DNA of 64,000 nt from Nonlabens sp. (GTDB lineage: Bacteria; Bacteroidota; Bacteroidia; Flavobacteriales; Flavobacteriaceae), in NCBI RefSeq assembly GCF_018401815.1, contig NZ_JAGYKG010000003.1, forward strand, positions 248,001 to 312,000, in the 5' to 3' direction. Position 1 is the first letter of the stretch. Every line of letters starts with the position of its first letter. Below, in pieces: positions 30,049 through 39,461 of the stretch. The notes under the pieces were generated by a model. That model saw only the letters and a program-made list of their open reading frames with translations. It had not been told where the DNA came from and searched no databases. The translations under genes and the position numbers were made by a program.

Positions 30049-31338
30049 ATGAATATACCACCATCAAAAGTTCCACGAGTTATTGTTGTAGGGGGCGGAT
30101 TTGGAGGGGTAACGCTTTCGCGAAAGCTCGTCCAACAACATGTTCAAGTCGTACTTATAGACCGCCACAATTACCACAATTTCCAGCCGTTGATGTATCA
30201 GGTGGCTACTTGTGCTTTGGAACCTGATTCTATAGCCTTTCCATTAAGGGGGCTTGTCAAAGACACCACTAATTTTATATTCCGACTCGCTGAAGTTGTT
30301 GCGGTAGATCCCCTTCTCAAGGTGCTCAAAACCTCTATTGGAGAGGTGACTTTTGATTACTTGGTCATCGCTACAGGAACTGCAACCAATTTTTTCGGTA
30401 ACCAAGTGCTAGAAGAAACGGCTTTACCAATGAAAAGTGTTCCTCAGGCGTTAGACATCAGAAGTTACATGCTTCAAAACCTAGAAAAGGCTACCTTGAC
30501 CAGCGATGCAGAAGAACAAAAGAAGCTTATGCGCATCGTGATTTCTGGAGCAGGTCCGACTGGAGTAGAATTGGCTGGGGCCTTTGCCGAATTTAAAAAA
30601 GGCGTGCTTCCTCATGACTATCCAGAACTCCTTCCCGAGCACATGGAAATTCATTTATTAGATGGCAGTAGCCGAGTTTTGGCTAGTATGAGTGAGAAAG
30701 CTTCGCAAAAAGCCGAAAAATATTTGAAAGAGCTTGGGGTAAATGTCCACCTTAATGTAATGGTGAAGAGCTATAAAGAGGAAACGGTTTTAACCAATAC
30801 AGATTTAAAAATTGAAGCACTCACATTTATATGGAGCGCTGGAGTGATTGGAAATCCGGTACCGGGGATTCGAGAAGAAAGTATCGATCAAAAATCACAG
30901 CGTTTTCTCGTCGATCGCATGAATAGGGTAAACGGGTGTGAAACTATTTTTGCCATAGGTGATGTGGCTTTGATGAAAACACCTGAATTTCCACAGGGAC
31001 ACCCTCAAGTGGCACAACCAGCAATACAGCAAGGCAAGTTACTGGTCAAGAATTTTAAACGATTACTACTCGATCAACCACTTAAAGAATTTTCTTATTT
31101 GGACAAAGGGAGTATGGCCACCATAGGAAGAAATAAGGCCGTGGCCGATATAAAATCAGTGACTCTAGGTGGTTTTTTAGCTTGGATGGCGTGGTTGGGA
31201 GTACACCTGTACTTCTTAGTAGGAGTAAGGAACAGGTTAGTGGTGTTTTTAAACTGGGTGTACAGCTACTTCAACTTTGACCGAGCAGCACGATTGATTA
31301 TGAGACCGTATCAAAAGAAAGACATTTCTGATGAGTAG
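30049..31338 (+). CDS. ndh: type II NADH dehydrogenase (NDH-2)
   Basis: A 429-aa FAD-dependent oxidoreductase. The first dinucleotide fold is VIVVGGGFGGVTLSRKL (about 13-29), then NYHNFQPLMYQVAT (quinone-enzyme hallmark), the second fold VISGAGPTGVELAGAFAE, and IFAIGDVA near the FAD end. NDH-2 passes electrons from NADH to quinone without proton pumping, at the inner face of the membrane. The hydrophobic C-terminal part (GGFLAWMAWLGVHLYFLVG) fits membrane attachment. A palindrome copy encodes LSRK in the first fold. Confidence 0.9.
   Translation: MNIPPSKVPRVIVVGGGFGGVTLSRKLVQQHVQVVLIDRHNYHNFQPLMYQVATCALEPDSIAFPLRGLVKDTTNFIFRLAEVVAVDPLLKVLKTSIGEVTFDYLVIATGTATNFFGNQVLEETALPMKSVPQALDIRSYMLQNLEKATLTSDAEEQKKLMRIVISGAGPTGVELAGAFAEFKKGVLPHDYPELLPEHMEIHLLDGSSRVLASMSEKASQKAEKYLKELGVNVHLNVMVKSYKEETVLTNTDLKIEALTFIWSAGVIGNPVPGIREESIDQKSQRFLVDRMNRVNGCETIFAIGDVALMKTPEFPQGHPQVAQPAIQQGKLLVKNFKRLLLDQPLKEFSYLDKGSMATIGRNKAVADIKSVTLGGFLAWMAWLGVHLYFLVGVRNRLVVFLNWVYSYFNFDRAARLIMRPYQKKDISDE
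30113..30127. repeat. CGCTTTCGCGAAAGC palindrome, copy 7 (in ndh)
   Basis: Intragenic copy in the first nucleotide-binding fold of ndh, read as T-L-S-R-K-L. Related NDH-2 proteins have L-A-K-K-L-type residues here, so the palindrome replaces sequence rather than adding length. Confidence 0.9.
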
Positions 31339-31431
31339 CATTCCTTTTAAATCTATTAGAATTAAACAGCAGTAAGAGCCTTGTAGCCTACAATTATCGC
31401 TTAAATTACCTATAAATAGGACTTCCTTTAG

Positions 31432-31439
31432 TACCTTTG
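31432..31439 (+). promoter_or_regulatory. putative -7 box (TACCTTTG) of lpd
   Basis: TACCTTTG fits TAnnTTTG and lies 66 nt before the lpd ATG, implying a leader of about 60 nt. Confidence 0.45.
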
Positions 31440-31505
31440 TACCATCTGTTCTACTACCTGTGGAATTGATAATAAGACCTAATTTATAATAAAAAACCAA
31501 TCCGT

Positions 31506-32906
31506 ATGAGTAAGTATGACGTTGCAGTAATAGGTTCTGGACCTGGTGGATATGTAGCCGCAATACGATGTGCACAGCTAGGTATGAAAACTGCTATTAT
31601 CGAAAAATACCATAGCTTAGGGGGGACTTGTCTTAACGTAGGATGTATACCTTCCAAAGCACTGTTAGATTCTTCTCACCATTATGACGATGCCATGAAG
31701 CATTTTGAAGAACATGGTATTGAGATTCCAGGAGAGATAAAAATTAATTTCGAAAAAATGATTGCGCGTAAAAAGCAAGTGGTAGATACCACATGTGATG
31801 GTGTGCAGTATTTAATGAAAAAAAACGAGATTGATGTCTTTACGGGTATGGGGTCTTTTGTCGACGCGACTCATATTAAAATAGACGGTGAGAAATCAGA
31901 AACTATTGAAGCTGCCAATACTATTATTGCTACAGGTTCCAAGCCTGGAAGCCTTCCTTTTATAACTCTAGATAAAGAAAGAGTCATCACTTCTACAGAA
32001 GCATTATCTCTTAAAGAGATTCCTAAACACCTAATCGTTATAGGCGGTGGAGTGATAGGACTTGAGCTAGGTCAAGTATATAAGAGACTAGGAGCTGAGG
32101 TAACGGTTATTGAATATATGGACCGCATTACTCCAGCGATGGATAAGACCCTTTCTAAAGAATTGATGAAGGTGCTTAAAAAACAACAAGTGAAATTCCA
32201 CCTTTCTCATGCAGTAAATAAAGTAGAGCGCAATGGTGATGCGGTTAAGGTAACGGCCAAAAATAAAAAAGGCGAAGACGTGGTATTTGAAGGAGATTAT
32301 TGCCTTGTTGCTGTTGGAAGACGCCCTTATACAGATCAATTAAATGCAACGGCAGCTGGTGTTAAGATCAATGAACGAGGTCAGGTAGAAGTCAACGAGC
32401 AGATGCAAACGAATGTACCTAACATCTATGCAGTAGGAGATGTGGTACGTGGCATCATGTTGGCACATAAAGCTGAGGAAGAAGGAGTTTTTGTCGCAGA
32501 AGTACTTGCGGGTCAACAACCTCATATCAATTATAACCTCATCCCTAATGTCGTCTATACCTGGCCAGAAGTAGCCAGTGTAGGTAAAACAGAAGAAGAA
32601 TTAATAGCAGCAGGAATAGCATTCAAAGCTGGTTCTTTTCCTATGCGTGCCTTAGGAAGGTCACGTGCCTCTGGAGATGTGGATGGCTTGGTTAAAATTC
32701 TTGCTGATACAACTACCGATGAGGTCTTAGGGGTACACATCATAGGAGCTAGAGCAGCTGACCTTATTGCTGAAGCAGTTACCGCTATGGAATTTAGAGC
32801 TAGTGCTGAAGATATCGCAAGAATGTCTCACGCGCACCCTACTTATGCCGAGGCGGTGAAAGAAGCTGCTCTTGCTGCAACAGCTGACAGAGCGCTACAC
32901 GTTTAA
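31506..32906 (+). CDS. lpd: dihydrolipoyl dehydrogenase
   Basis: This 466-aa FAD enzyme (E3) reoxidises dihydrolipoamide in the 2-oxoacid dehydrogenase and glycine-cleavage complexes. The redox disulfide is C42/C47 in GGTCLNVGCIPSK. NAD-binding fold IVIGGGVIGLELG, FAD-end motif NIYAVGDVV, and catalytic HAHPTYAEAVKEA at the C-terminus are all present. No E1/E2 genes are adjacent. A clear terminator follows. Confidence 0.97.
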   Translation: MSKYDVAVIGSGPGGYVAAIRCAQLGMKTAIIEKYHSLGGTCLNVGCIPSKALLDSSHHYDDAMKHFEEHGIEIPGEIKINFEKMIARKKQVVDTTCDGVQYLMKKNEIDVFTGMGSFVDATHIKIDGEKSETIEAANTIIATGSKPGSLPFITLDKERVITSTEALSLKEIPKHLIVIGGGVIGLELGQVYKRLGAEVTVIEYMDRITPAMDKTLSKELMKVLKKQQVKFHLSHAVNKVERNGDAVKVTAKNKKGEDVVFEGDYCLVAVGRRPYTDQLNATAAGVKINERGQVEVNEQMQTNVPNIYAVGDVVRGIMLAHKAEEEGVFVAEVLAGQQPHINYNLIPNVVYTWPEVASVGKTEEELIAAGIAFKAGSFPMRALGRSRASGDVDGLVKILADTTTDEVLGVHIIGARAADLIAEAVTAMEFRASAEDIARMSHAHPTYAEAVKEAALAATADRALHV

Positions 32907-32930
32907 TAGTGGTAAATTGAGTATGGTTCC

Positions 32931-32959
32931 AGCCGATTCCTTAAGAGTCGGCTTTTTTT
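32931..32959 (+). terminator. terminator of lpd
   Basis: AGCCGATTC pairs with GAGTCGGCT (one G-U pair) around a 5-nt loop, then seven T residues. Confidence 0.88.
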
Positions 32960-33473
32960 GTAAACATAAACTAGTAGTCGAGCAATTACAACTGAAGCTC
33001 AACTCCCATGCTTTTAAAACGAACGGCACCCACCTCCGGAGCGTGCAGTTGCTTCAAGGAGGCCAACCAACGGATCAAAACAGGTCTCCAAAGCGTTCTT
33101 GTACCGCTTTTACAACTGCGGGAGGACACTTCAACACGGTTGGATCGAGCATCACAGACTCCTGCGGAACCCCATTAGCACAGCGTTATGGAACGCATTC
33201 CTCCTTTGCCGATGTCCTGATCTATAATGCAGCTCTTGGGTTCTTAATTTTTAGAACAAAAGGGTGTTGATGCAGGAGTTGTAGGATCCAATCATACCCC
33301 TTATAAGGATGGTTTTCTTTAGTGGGGCAGCAGTTATAGGATCATTCCTGTTCAATTTCCAGATTTGGTTTAACCAAAATATGTGGGGGACTCCTATACT
33401 TCTTAGGATATTTCATTATGGGTACGAGGGGGGTTACCTTGGTGTTTTTAGGATAGGTATGTGGAATTGGTAG
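32960..33473. other. gene-free stretch, content unclear
   Basis: About 510 bp between the lpd terminator and the pabB promoter box. One open stretch (32872-33270) begins inside lpd in another frame, has no family resemblance and no plausible start, so I do not call it a gene. No repeat or RNA fold was recognised. Confidence 0.4.
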
Positions 33474-33481
33474 TATATTTG
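33474..33481 (+). promoter_or_regulatory. TATATTTG box just before pabB
   Basis: A -7-like box ending 7 nt before the pabB ATG; if used, the leader would be nearly absent. Confidence 0.4.
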
Positions 33482-33488
33482 TTGCGCT

Positions 33489-34805
33489 ATGAAACAAAGA
33501 CAACTACATCAGTTTCCATTACTTGATGCTGCAAGTTTTAAAAAGAACTTGCTGTCGTTTTATGCTGCCGAAAAATACCTGGTGTATTTAGAGAGCAATC
33601 AAGGCAGTTTAAAATTTGATTCTTATGCCAGCTTAATCGGGGTAGGAGCTATAGATCACATCACCTGTAAAAGCGGAACCGCATTTGAGCAGTTAAACAC
33701 TTTTAGAGCTGCTCATCAAGACTGGATGTTTGGTTTTTTAAGTTACGATCTAAAAAACGAGCTGGAAGATTTAGAGAGCACCCATCAAGACCTTTTGGAG
33801 GTTCCAGAGGGATGCTTTTTTGTACCCGAGTTGGTGTTTGAAATTTCGGAGAAGCAAGTAAGGCTTCATTCCTTTATAGCCTTACAGAAGGAAGCGCAGG
33901 AGTTGATTCAAAAAATACAAGAGCATTCTTTTTCCAAACCAACATCAACTTCCCAAAAGGCGGTATTAAAAGCCAAAGATTCTAAAGAAGCTTACTTGCA
34001 AAAAGCGTATCAGGTGCTGGATCACATTCATAGAGGGGATATTTATGAAGCTAATTTTTGCACTCAATTTTATGCGGAAGATGTGGTAGTGGACGCGCAA
34101 AAGGCCTTTTATGATTTGAACAGCATTAGTGAACCTCCTTTTGCTGTCTATGCCAGATATCAGTCTTTTTATGCGATATGCGCAAGTCCAGAACGCTATT
34201 TAAAAAAGACGGGGAACCAACTCATTTCCCAACCTATCAAAGGCACTGCAAAAAGATCTGCCGACTCCGTAGAAGATGAATCCCTTAAAGCAGCTCTTTT
34301 TAATGATCCTAAGGAGCGATCTGAAAACGTGATGATCGTTGACTTAGTGAGAAATGACCTTTCTAAAACAGCGGTAAAAGGAAGTGTTGCCGTAGAGGAA
34401 CTTTTTGGGATCTACAGCTTTAAGCAAGTACACCAAATGATCAGTACCGTAACGGCCGAGTTAGATTCAAAATATACGGCTATTGACGCCCTCAAGACCA
34501 CCTTTCCTATGGGTAGCATGACCGGCGCACCTAAGATAAGTGCTATGGAAATCATTGATAAAAACGAATCCTTTAAAAGAGGATGGTACAGCGGGGCGAT
34601 AGGGTACTTTACTCCTCATGACGATTTTGACTTTAATGTGGTGATACGTACGATCTTATACAATGAAGATAGAAAAGCACTTTCCTTTTCGGTAGGCAGT
34701 GCACTTACCGCTGCTGCCATTCCCGAAAAGGAATACGAGGAGTGTTTGCTTAAAGCTAAAGCATTATTTGAAGTGCTCGCACTTCAAGGCATTGACTTTG
34801 ATTAA
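33489..34805 (+). CDS. pabB: aminodeoxychorismate synthase component I
   Basis: A 438-aa chorismate-binding enzyme of folate synthesis, making 4-amino-4-deoxychorismate from chorismate and ammonia. Family motifs are HRGDIYEANFCTQF, PIKGTAKRS, ENVMIVDLVRNDLS and GSMTGAPKISAMEII. EANFCTQF in place of the anthranilate-synthase pattern favours PabB over TrpE. The PabA-like amidotransferase is not adjacent. It is followed by tilS after 9 bp. Confidence 0.9.
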   Translation: MKQRQLHQFPLLDAASFKKNLLSFYAAEKYLVYLESNQGSLKFDSYASLIGVGAIDHITCKSGTAFEQLNTFRAAHQDWMFGFLSYDLKNELEDLESTHQDLLEVPEGCFFVPELVFEISEKQVRLHSFIALQKEAQELIQKIQEHSFSKPTSTSQKAVLKAKDSKEAYLQKAYQVLDHIHRGDIYEANFCTQFYAEDVVVDAQKAFYDLNSISEPPFAVYARYQSFYAICASPERYLKKTGNQLISQPIKGTAKRSADSVEDESLKAALFNDPKERSENVMIVDLVRNDLSKTAVKGSVAVEELFGIYSFKQVHQMISTVTAELDSKYTAIDALKTTFPMGSMTGAPKISAMEIIDKNESFKRGWYSGAIGYFTPHDDFDFNVVIRTILYNEDRKALSFSVGSALTAAAIPEKEYEECLLKAKALFEVLALQGIDFD

Positions 34806-34810
34806 ATTTG
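34803..34810 (+). promoter_or_regulatory. TAAATTTG box overlapping the pabB stop, before tilS
   Basis: A -7-like box 4 nt before the tilS ATG and overlapping the pabB stop codon; it could give tilS its own near-leaderless transcript. Confidence 0.35.
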
Positions 34811-34814
34811 CACT

Positions 34815-36146
34815 ATGCTAGCAGCATTTAAAAAACATATCAGCAGTCATTTTCCAGAATTGTTTTCGGTTCCTATTGCTATAGCGATAAGTGGCGGCAA
34901 AGACAGTACGGTTTTGGCGCATTTACTGCAACATGTGGATATCAAATATGACTTGATACACTGCAATTTTAAGTTGCGTGGTGCAGAAAGTGATGCAGAT
35001 CAAGTCTTTGTAGAAAACCTGGCTAAAAAATGGGGATGCCACCTTTATATAGAGTCGTTTGAAACAGAAAAAATAGCGAAGTCTAAAGGTATTTCTATTC
35101 AAATGGCAGCTCGAGAGTTGAGGTACCAAGCTTTTGAAGACATTGCGGCGCGTCACCACCTCCAGCACGTGTTGGTAGCCCATCACCTGGACGACCAATT
35201 AGAAACTTTTTTGATCAATTTAGGCCGTGGTGCAGGACTTCATGGGCTGACTGGAATACGGGAGCGCAATGGTATTATTGCGAGACCTTTGTTGGTTTTT
35301 AACAGCAGTCAGATCAGCGATTTTGCGGTAGAAAATAAAATCGATTGGCGTGAAGATAGCAGCAATAGCAAGACTAAATACGTACGCAATCAACTGCGGC
35401 ATCAAGTGATTCCTTTGCTTGATGTGGCCTTACCCCATTTAAAAGATAATTTTTCCAATACGTTGCAGTACCTGAAGGGGGCTGAATTATTAGTAGAGGT
35501 AGAGGTGGCACGCTTTCGCGAAAGCGGAACAACAACAACACTACAAGGAAACCTAGAAATCTCTATAGAGAAAATCAAAGCTACTGCACAACCAGAAGCC
35601 TACCTTTTCGAATTGCTAAAAGAGCACCACTTTAATCTTCCCGATGCCTTAGGACTACTGGATGCAGCTAATGGTAAAAGCATTTTATCAGGCAGCAAAA
35701 GACTGACCAAAGATAGAAAGCAGCTGGTGTTAAGCACAGTGGCCGATAGGAATCCTATTTATATGGAAATCCACCCATCTACGGAAAGGGTACCGTTAGA
35801 TGGCTACCAATTGGAGATCAAAAACATACGTACAAAGGACCCGATGAAGCATATAACACCGGCTGTTCCTAGTTCTAAAGTGGTACTTGATGCAACAGGA
35901 TTAGAATATCCTTTAGTTTTGAGAAATTGGCAGCATGGAGATCGCATGCACCCTTTTGGAATGAAGGGCAGTAAATTGATCAGCGATTTGTTAACTGACT
36001 GCAAAATTCCTTCTTTAGAACGAGAAAAAGCACTAGTATTGACAAGTGGTAGCACCATCTTATGGCTGGTAGGGTTCAGAGCGAGCCAACACCACAAAAT
36101 TACGAGTAGCACTACATCTATAATTGAAATATCCTCAGACTTATGA
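34815..36146 (+). CDS. tilS: tRNA(Ile)-lysidine synthase
   Basis: A 443-aa PP-loop ATPase that converts C34 of tRNA-Ile(CAU) to lysidine so that AUA is read as isoleucine; it is normally essential. The PP-loop is SGGKDS at 26-31, with HHLDDQLETFLINLGRGAG further on and a C-terminal substrate-binding domain (LRNWQHGDRMHPFGMKG). A palindrome copy encodes ARFRES mid-protein. Its end overlaps the dsbD start by 4 bp (ATGA). Confidence 0.95.
   Translation: MLAAFKKHISSHFPELFSVPIAIAISGGKDSTVLAHLLQHVDIKYDLIHCNFKLRGAESDADQVFVENLAKKWGCHLYIESFETEKIAKSKGISIQMAARELRYQAFEDIAARHHLQHVLVAHHLDDQLETFLINLGRGAGLHGLTGIRERNGIIARPLLVFNSSQISDFAVENKIDWREDSSNSKTKYVRNQLRHQVIPLLDVALPHLKDNFSNTLQYLKGAELLVEVEVARFRESGTTTTLQGNLEISIEKIKATAQPEAYLFELLKEHHFNLPDALGLLDAANGKSILSGSKRLTKDRKQLVLSTVADRNPIYMEIHPSTERVPLDGYQLEIKNIRTKDPMKHITPAVPSSKVVLDATGLEYPLVLRNWQHGDRMHPFGMKGSKLISDLLTDCKIPSLEREKALVLTSGSTILWLVGFRASQHHKITSSTTSIIEISSDL
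35511..35526. repeat. CGCTTTCGCGAAAGCG palindrome, copy 8 (in tilS)
   Basis: Perfect 16-bp copy in the tilS linker region, read as R-F-R-E-S, the third possible reading phase among the intragenic copies. Confidence 0.9.
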
Positions 36147-38197
36147 AAAAGCTTCTGTTTGCAGTAATAGCTTTAATTTCACTACAACTAACCGCACAAC
36201 AAGACCCTACTTCTTGGTCTACGGAAGTTAAAAAAGGTTCAGATCAGGAATATGAGCTGATCACTACGGCTGTCATAGAGCCGGGATGGCACGTGTATTC
36301 ACAAACCACATCTCCAGAAAATAGAGGGCCAATTCCGACGACCTTAAGCTTTTATGAGGTAGAAGAGCAAATAGAACTGCTAGGAATTAATGAGGAAACT
36401 GGATCGTATAGAGAATATTCCCCTGTATGGGAGTTTCCGGTATACCAGTTCTCTGACACCGCTGTTTTTAAACAAAAAATAAAAGTTCTTGATACCGAGT
36501 TAACCTACATCCTTGCCGAAGTATTTTTTATGACCTGTGATGAAGAACGGTGTTTGCGGCCTAAAGGCGTTCCTCTTATTTTTAAATTGGACCCTAATGC
36601 CGCTGTCCCACCTAACGTTGCTGACGTCATTGAAACCTATCTGGACGAAGAAAAGGACCCTATCTTAGCCATGGCTCCAGAAGTTTCCTCTTTTCAAGTT
36701 AAGGAACCGCACCAAAAAGAAGAAGTTCAAAAAGATCAAGACGCCAAAAAAAAAAATGATCCAGAGGTAGCCGATCAAGAGGATAAAAAAGACCGCAGTC
36801 TTTGGACTATTTTTATTGTAGCATTCCTTTCGGGATTTGCAGCACTTCTCACTCCTTGCGTTTTCCCTATGATACCGCTTACGGTAAGCTTTTTTACCAA
36901 GCAGAGCAAAAACAGGGCAAAAGCTATTTCGAATGCGATACTCTACGGTGTTTTTATCATCGTTATTTATGTGCTTTTAGGTACTGTTGTGACCGCTATT
37001 TTCGGTTCAGAATCCTTGAACCAGCTCAGTACCAATGTGTATTTTAATGTGGCATTCTTCCTGATATTAGTAATTTTTGCGGCTTCCTTTTTAGGAGCTT
37101 TTGAGATCACGTTGCCACAATCTTGGGCTAACAAAGCAGACGAAAAAGCCAATAAAGGCGGTATTGTGGGGATCTTTTTTATGGCACTAGCTCTTGCGAT
37201 TGTCTCCTTTTCCTGTACCGGGCCTATTGTTGGTTCCCTTATTGTAGAAGCCGCTTCTAAAGGGGGCCTAGCTCCAGTAATTGGAATGCTGGGGTTCTCA
37301 CTAGCTATAGCCTTACCCTTTGCCTTGTTTGCTATTTTTCCTGGATGGTTGAACTCACTCCCAAAATCTGGGGGATGGTTAACTACCGTAAAAGTGGTGT
37401 TAGGATTTTTAGAATTGGCCTTGGCTTTTAAATTCTTATCGGCAGCAGATTTGGTTTTTCAAACGCATTATTTAGAGCGGGAAGTGTTTTTGGCATTGTG
37501 GATAGCTATTTTTGGAGGGCTAGCCCTATATCTTTTAGGTAAAATTAACATGCCGCATCACGGTCCAGAATCCAGCATATCTGTAGGCAGGTTGTTTCTA
37601 GGATTGATCGTATTGACTTTTACCATCTACATGATTCCCGGGCTTTGGGGAGCGCCTTTAAAAATAATTTCTGGATTCCCACCACCATTGAACTATGCCG
37701 AAGCACCATATGGTGTAGGATATACCAAGTTGGAGGCAAACCTAGAGCTTCCAGAAGGAGCACATCTAACGGTTCACGACATCACCGCTTTTCATGATTA
37801 TGAACAAGGACGGGCATATGCCCAGAAAGTGAATAAGCCTATTCTGCTAGATTTTACAGGTTGGGCATGTGTGAATTGTCGCAAGATGGAAGAACGGGTG
37901 TGGAGCGAGCCTGCGATTTTAACTATGTTGAAAACTGATTTCGTACTCATCTCCCTTTATGTGGATGATAAAAACAAGCTTCCTAAGGAACAACAATACC
38001 GCTCTGAAGTCACTGGAAAGAAAGTGCGCACTATTGGAGATAAATGGATGGAATTTCAGAAAAAAAATTATCAAGTGGCGGCACAACCTTTATATGTGAT
38101 CAAAGATAAAGATGGAAACGATAAAGGTCAACCTATTGCCTATACTCCAGAAGCCGACCGTTATGAAGCTTGGTTGAGAAAGGGCTTGGAGAAATAG
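36143..38197 (+). CDS. dsbD: thiol:disulfide interchange protein DsbD
   Basis: A 684-aa protein carrying reducing power from the cytosol to the periplasm. It has a signal peptide (1-19), an N-terminal DsbD-alpha-like domain (about 20-170), a charged linker, then about eight TM helices (about 220-500) with the membrane cysteines in LLTPCVFPMIPL and FSCTGPIVG. The C-terminal thioredoxin-like domain has DFTGWACVNCRKME (CxxC). This is the expected three-part DsbD layout. It overlaps tilS by 4 bp and has a terminator behind it. Confidence 0.94.
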   Translation: MKKLLFAVIALISLQLTAQQDPTSWSTEVKKGSDQEYELITTAVIEPGWHVYSQTTSPENRGPIPTTLSFYEVEEQIELLGINEETGSYREYSPVWEFPVYQFSDTAVFKQKIKVLDTELTYILAEVFFMTCDEERCLRPKGVPLIFKLDPNAAVPPNVADVIETYLDEEKDPILAMAPEVSSFQVKEPHQKEEVQKDQDAKKKNDPEVADQEDKKDRSLWTIFIVAFLSGFAALLTPCVFPMIPLTVSFFTKQSKNRAKAISNAILYGVFIIVIYVLLGTVVTAIFGSESLNQLSTNVYFNVAFFLILVIFAASFLGAFEITLPQSWANKADEKANKGGIVGIFFMALALAIVSFSCTGPIVGSLIVEAASKGGLAPVIGMLGFSLAIALPFALFAIFPGWLNSLPKSGGWLTTVKVVLGFLELALAFKFLSAADLVFQTHYLEREVFLALWIAIFGGLALYLLGKINMPHHGPESSISVGRLFLGLIVLTFTIYMIPGLWGAPLKIISGFPPPLNYAEAPYGVGYTKLEANLELPEGAHLTVHDITAFHDYEQGRAYAQKVNKPILLDFTGWACVNCRKMEERVWSEPAILTMLKTDFVLISLYVDDKNKLPKEQQYRSEVTGKKVRTIGDKWMEFQKKNYQVAAQPLYVIKDKDGNDKGQPIAYTPEADRYEAWLRKGLEK

Positions 38198-38219
38198 TCC
38201 ATTTAATTAAAGAATATCT

Positions 38220-38251
38220 AAAAACCGATTCTGATAGGAATCGGTTTTTTT
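38220..38251 (+). terminator. terminator of dsbD
   Basis: AAAACCGATTC and GAATCGGTTTT form an 11-bp or longer perfect stem with a TGATAG loop, followed by T residues. Confidence 0.9.
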
Positions 38252-38365
38252 GTTGCTTATAGTTATAGTTCAATACAACACTATAAAACAAACTCTTGGT
38301 ATAGTAGCTTTGATGCTGCTTATATGTGGAAAGGAAGAAGGGGAAAACTTTCGGGAACTCTAAAG

Positions 38366-39390
38366 GATTCTGCATCAAGTGCGGAAAATAATTTCAAAAG
38401 CTACAATTATAGCCTACTGCCTACTGCCTAATGTAATGGAACCTGCTTACTGAAAACTGAGACTGAGACTGATTCCGCATCAAGTGCGGAAAATAATTTC
38501 AAAAGCTACAATTATAAAATACTGCCTACCCCAATTGGTGAGCTTGCTCGCAAATCAACCTGCCTACTGAAAACTGAGACTGAGACTGATTCTGCATCAA
38601 GTGCGGAAAATAATTTCCAAAGCTACAATTATAAAATACTGCCTACTCCAATTGGTGAGCTTGCTCGCAAATCAACCTGCCTACTGAAAACTGAGACTGA
38701 GACTGATTCTGCATCAAGTGCGGAAAATAATTTCAAAAGCTACAATTATAGCATACTGCCTACTCCAATTGGTGAGCTTGCTCACAAATCAACCTGCCTA
38801 CTGAAAACTGAGACTGAGACTGAGACTGATTCCGCATCAAGTGCGGAAAATAATTTCAAAAGCTACAATTATAGCCTACTACCCACTGCCTACTGGAATG
38901 CAACCTGCCTACTGAAAACTGAGACTGAGACTGATTCCGCATCAAGTGCGGAAAATAATTTCAAAAGCTACAATTATAAAATACTGCCTACTCCAATTGG
39001 TGAGCTTGCTCACAAATCAACCTGCCTACTGAAAACTGAGACTGAGACTGATTCTGCATCAAGTGCGGAAAATAATTTCAAAAGCTACAATTATAAAATA
39101 ATGCCTACTCCAATTGGTGAGCTTGCTCGCAAATCAACCTGCCTACTGAAAACTGAGACTGAGAATGATTCCGCATCAAGTGAGGAAAATAATTTCAAAA
39201 GCTACAATTATAAAATACTGCCTACTCCAATTGGTGAGCTTGCTCACAAATCAACCTGCCTACTGAAAACTGAGACTGAGACTGAGACTGATTCCGCATC
39301 AAGTGCGGAAAATAATTTCAAAAGCTACAATTATAGCCTACTACCCACTGCCTACTGGAATGCAACCTGCCTACTGAAAACTGAAAACTG
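38366..39390 (+). repeat. repeat array B (nine units, 462-bp superunits)
   Basis: Nine head-to-tail units start at 38366, 38471, 38588, 38705, 38828, 38933, 39050, 39167 and 39290. Spacings are 105, 117, 117, 123, then 105, 117, 117, 123: a 462-bp superunit (short, long, long, long-plus-6) present twice plus one short unit. Each unit has the CCGCA-TCAAG-TGCGG hairpin, AAGCTACAATTATA, CTGCCTACT and ACTGAGACTGAGACT words; long units add CCAATTGGTGAGCTTGCTCG. Inverted relative to array A at 23.1 kb. Unit lengths are multiples of three and one frame stays open through most of the array, but no credible start exists. Confidence 0.93.
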
Positions 39391-39410
39391 GATAGTGGAA
39401 ATAAGACAAA

Positions 39411-39439
39411 AAAAAAGGATCGCATCAGCGACCCTTTTT
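39411..39439 (-). terminator. terminator of the OmpA-family gene
   Basis: AAAAAGG-A-TCGC, ATCA loop, GCGA-C-CCTTTTT: a long stem with one mismatch and a T-run on the minus strand, 22 bp after the stop of the porin gene. Confidence 0.85.
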
Positions 39440-39461
39440 ATTATCATAAGTACCAGTAACA

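Noticed and set aside
30991..31466. Partial matches to the GIY-YIG element ends (TTCCACAGGG in ndh, CCTGTGGAAT before lpd)
   Set aside because: Only 10 of 12 bases, in the wrong relative orientation, one in conserved coding sequence, no duplication and no GIY-YIG gene between; likely chance.
32872..33270. Open frame of 132 codons after lpd on the plus strand
   Set aside because: It begins inside lpd in another frame, covers the lpd terminator, has no family resemblance and no plausible start.
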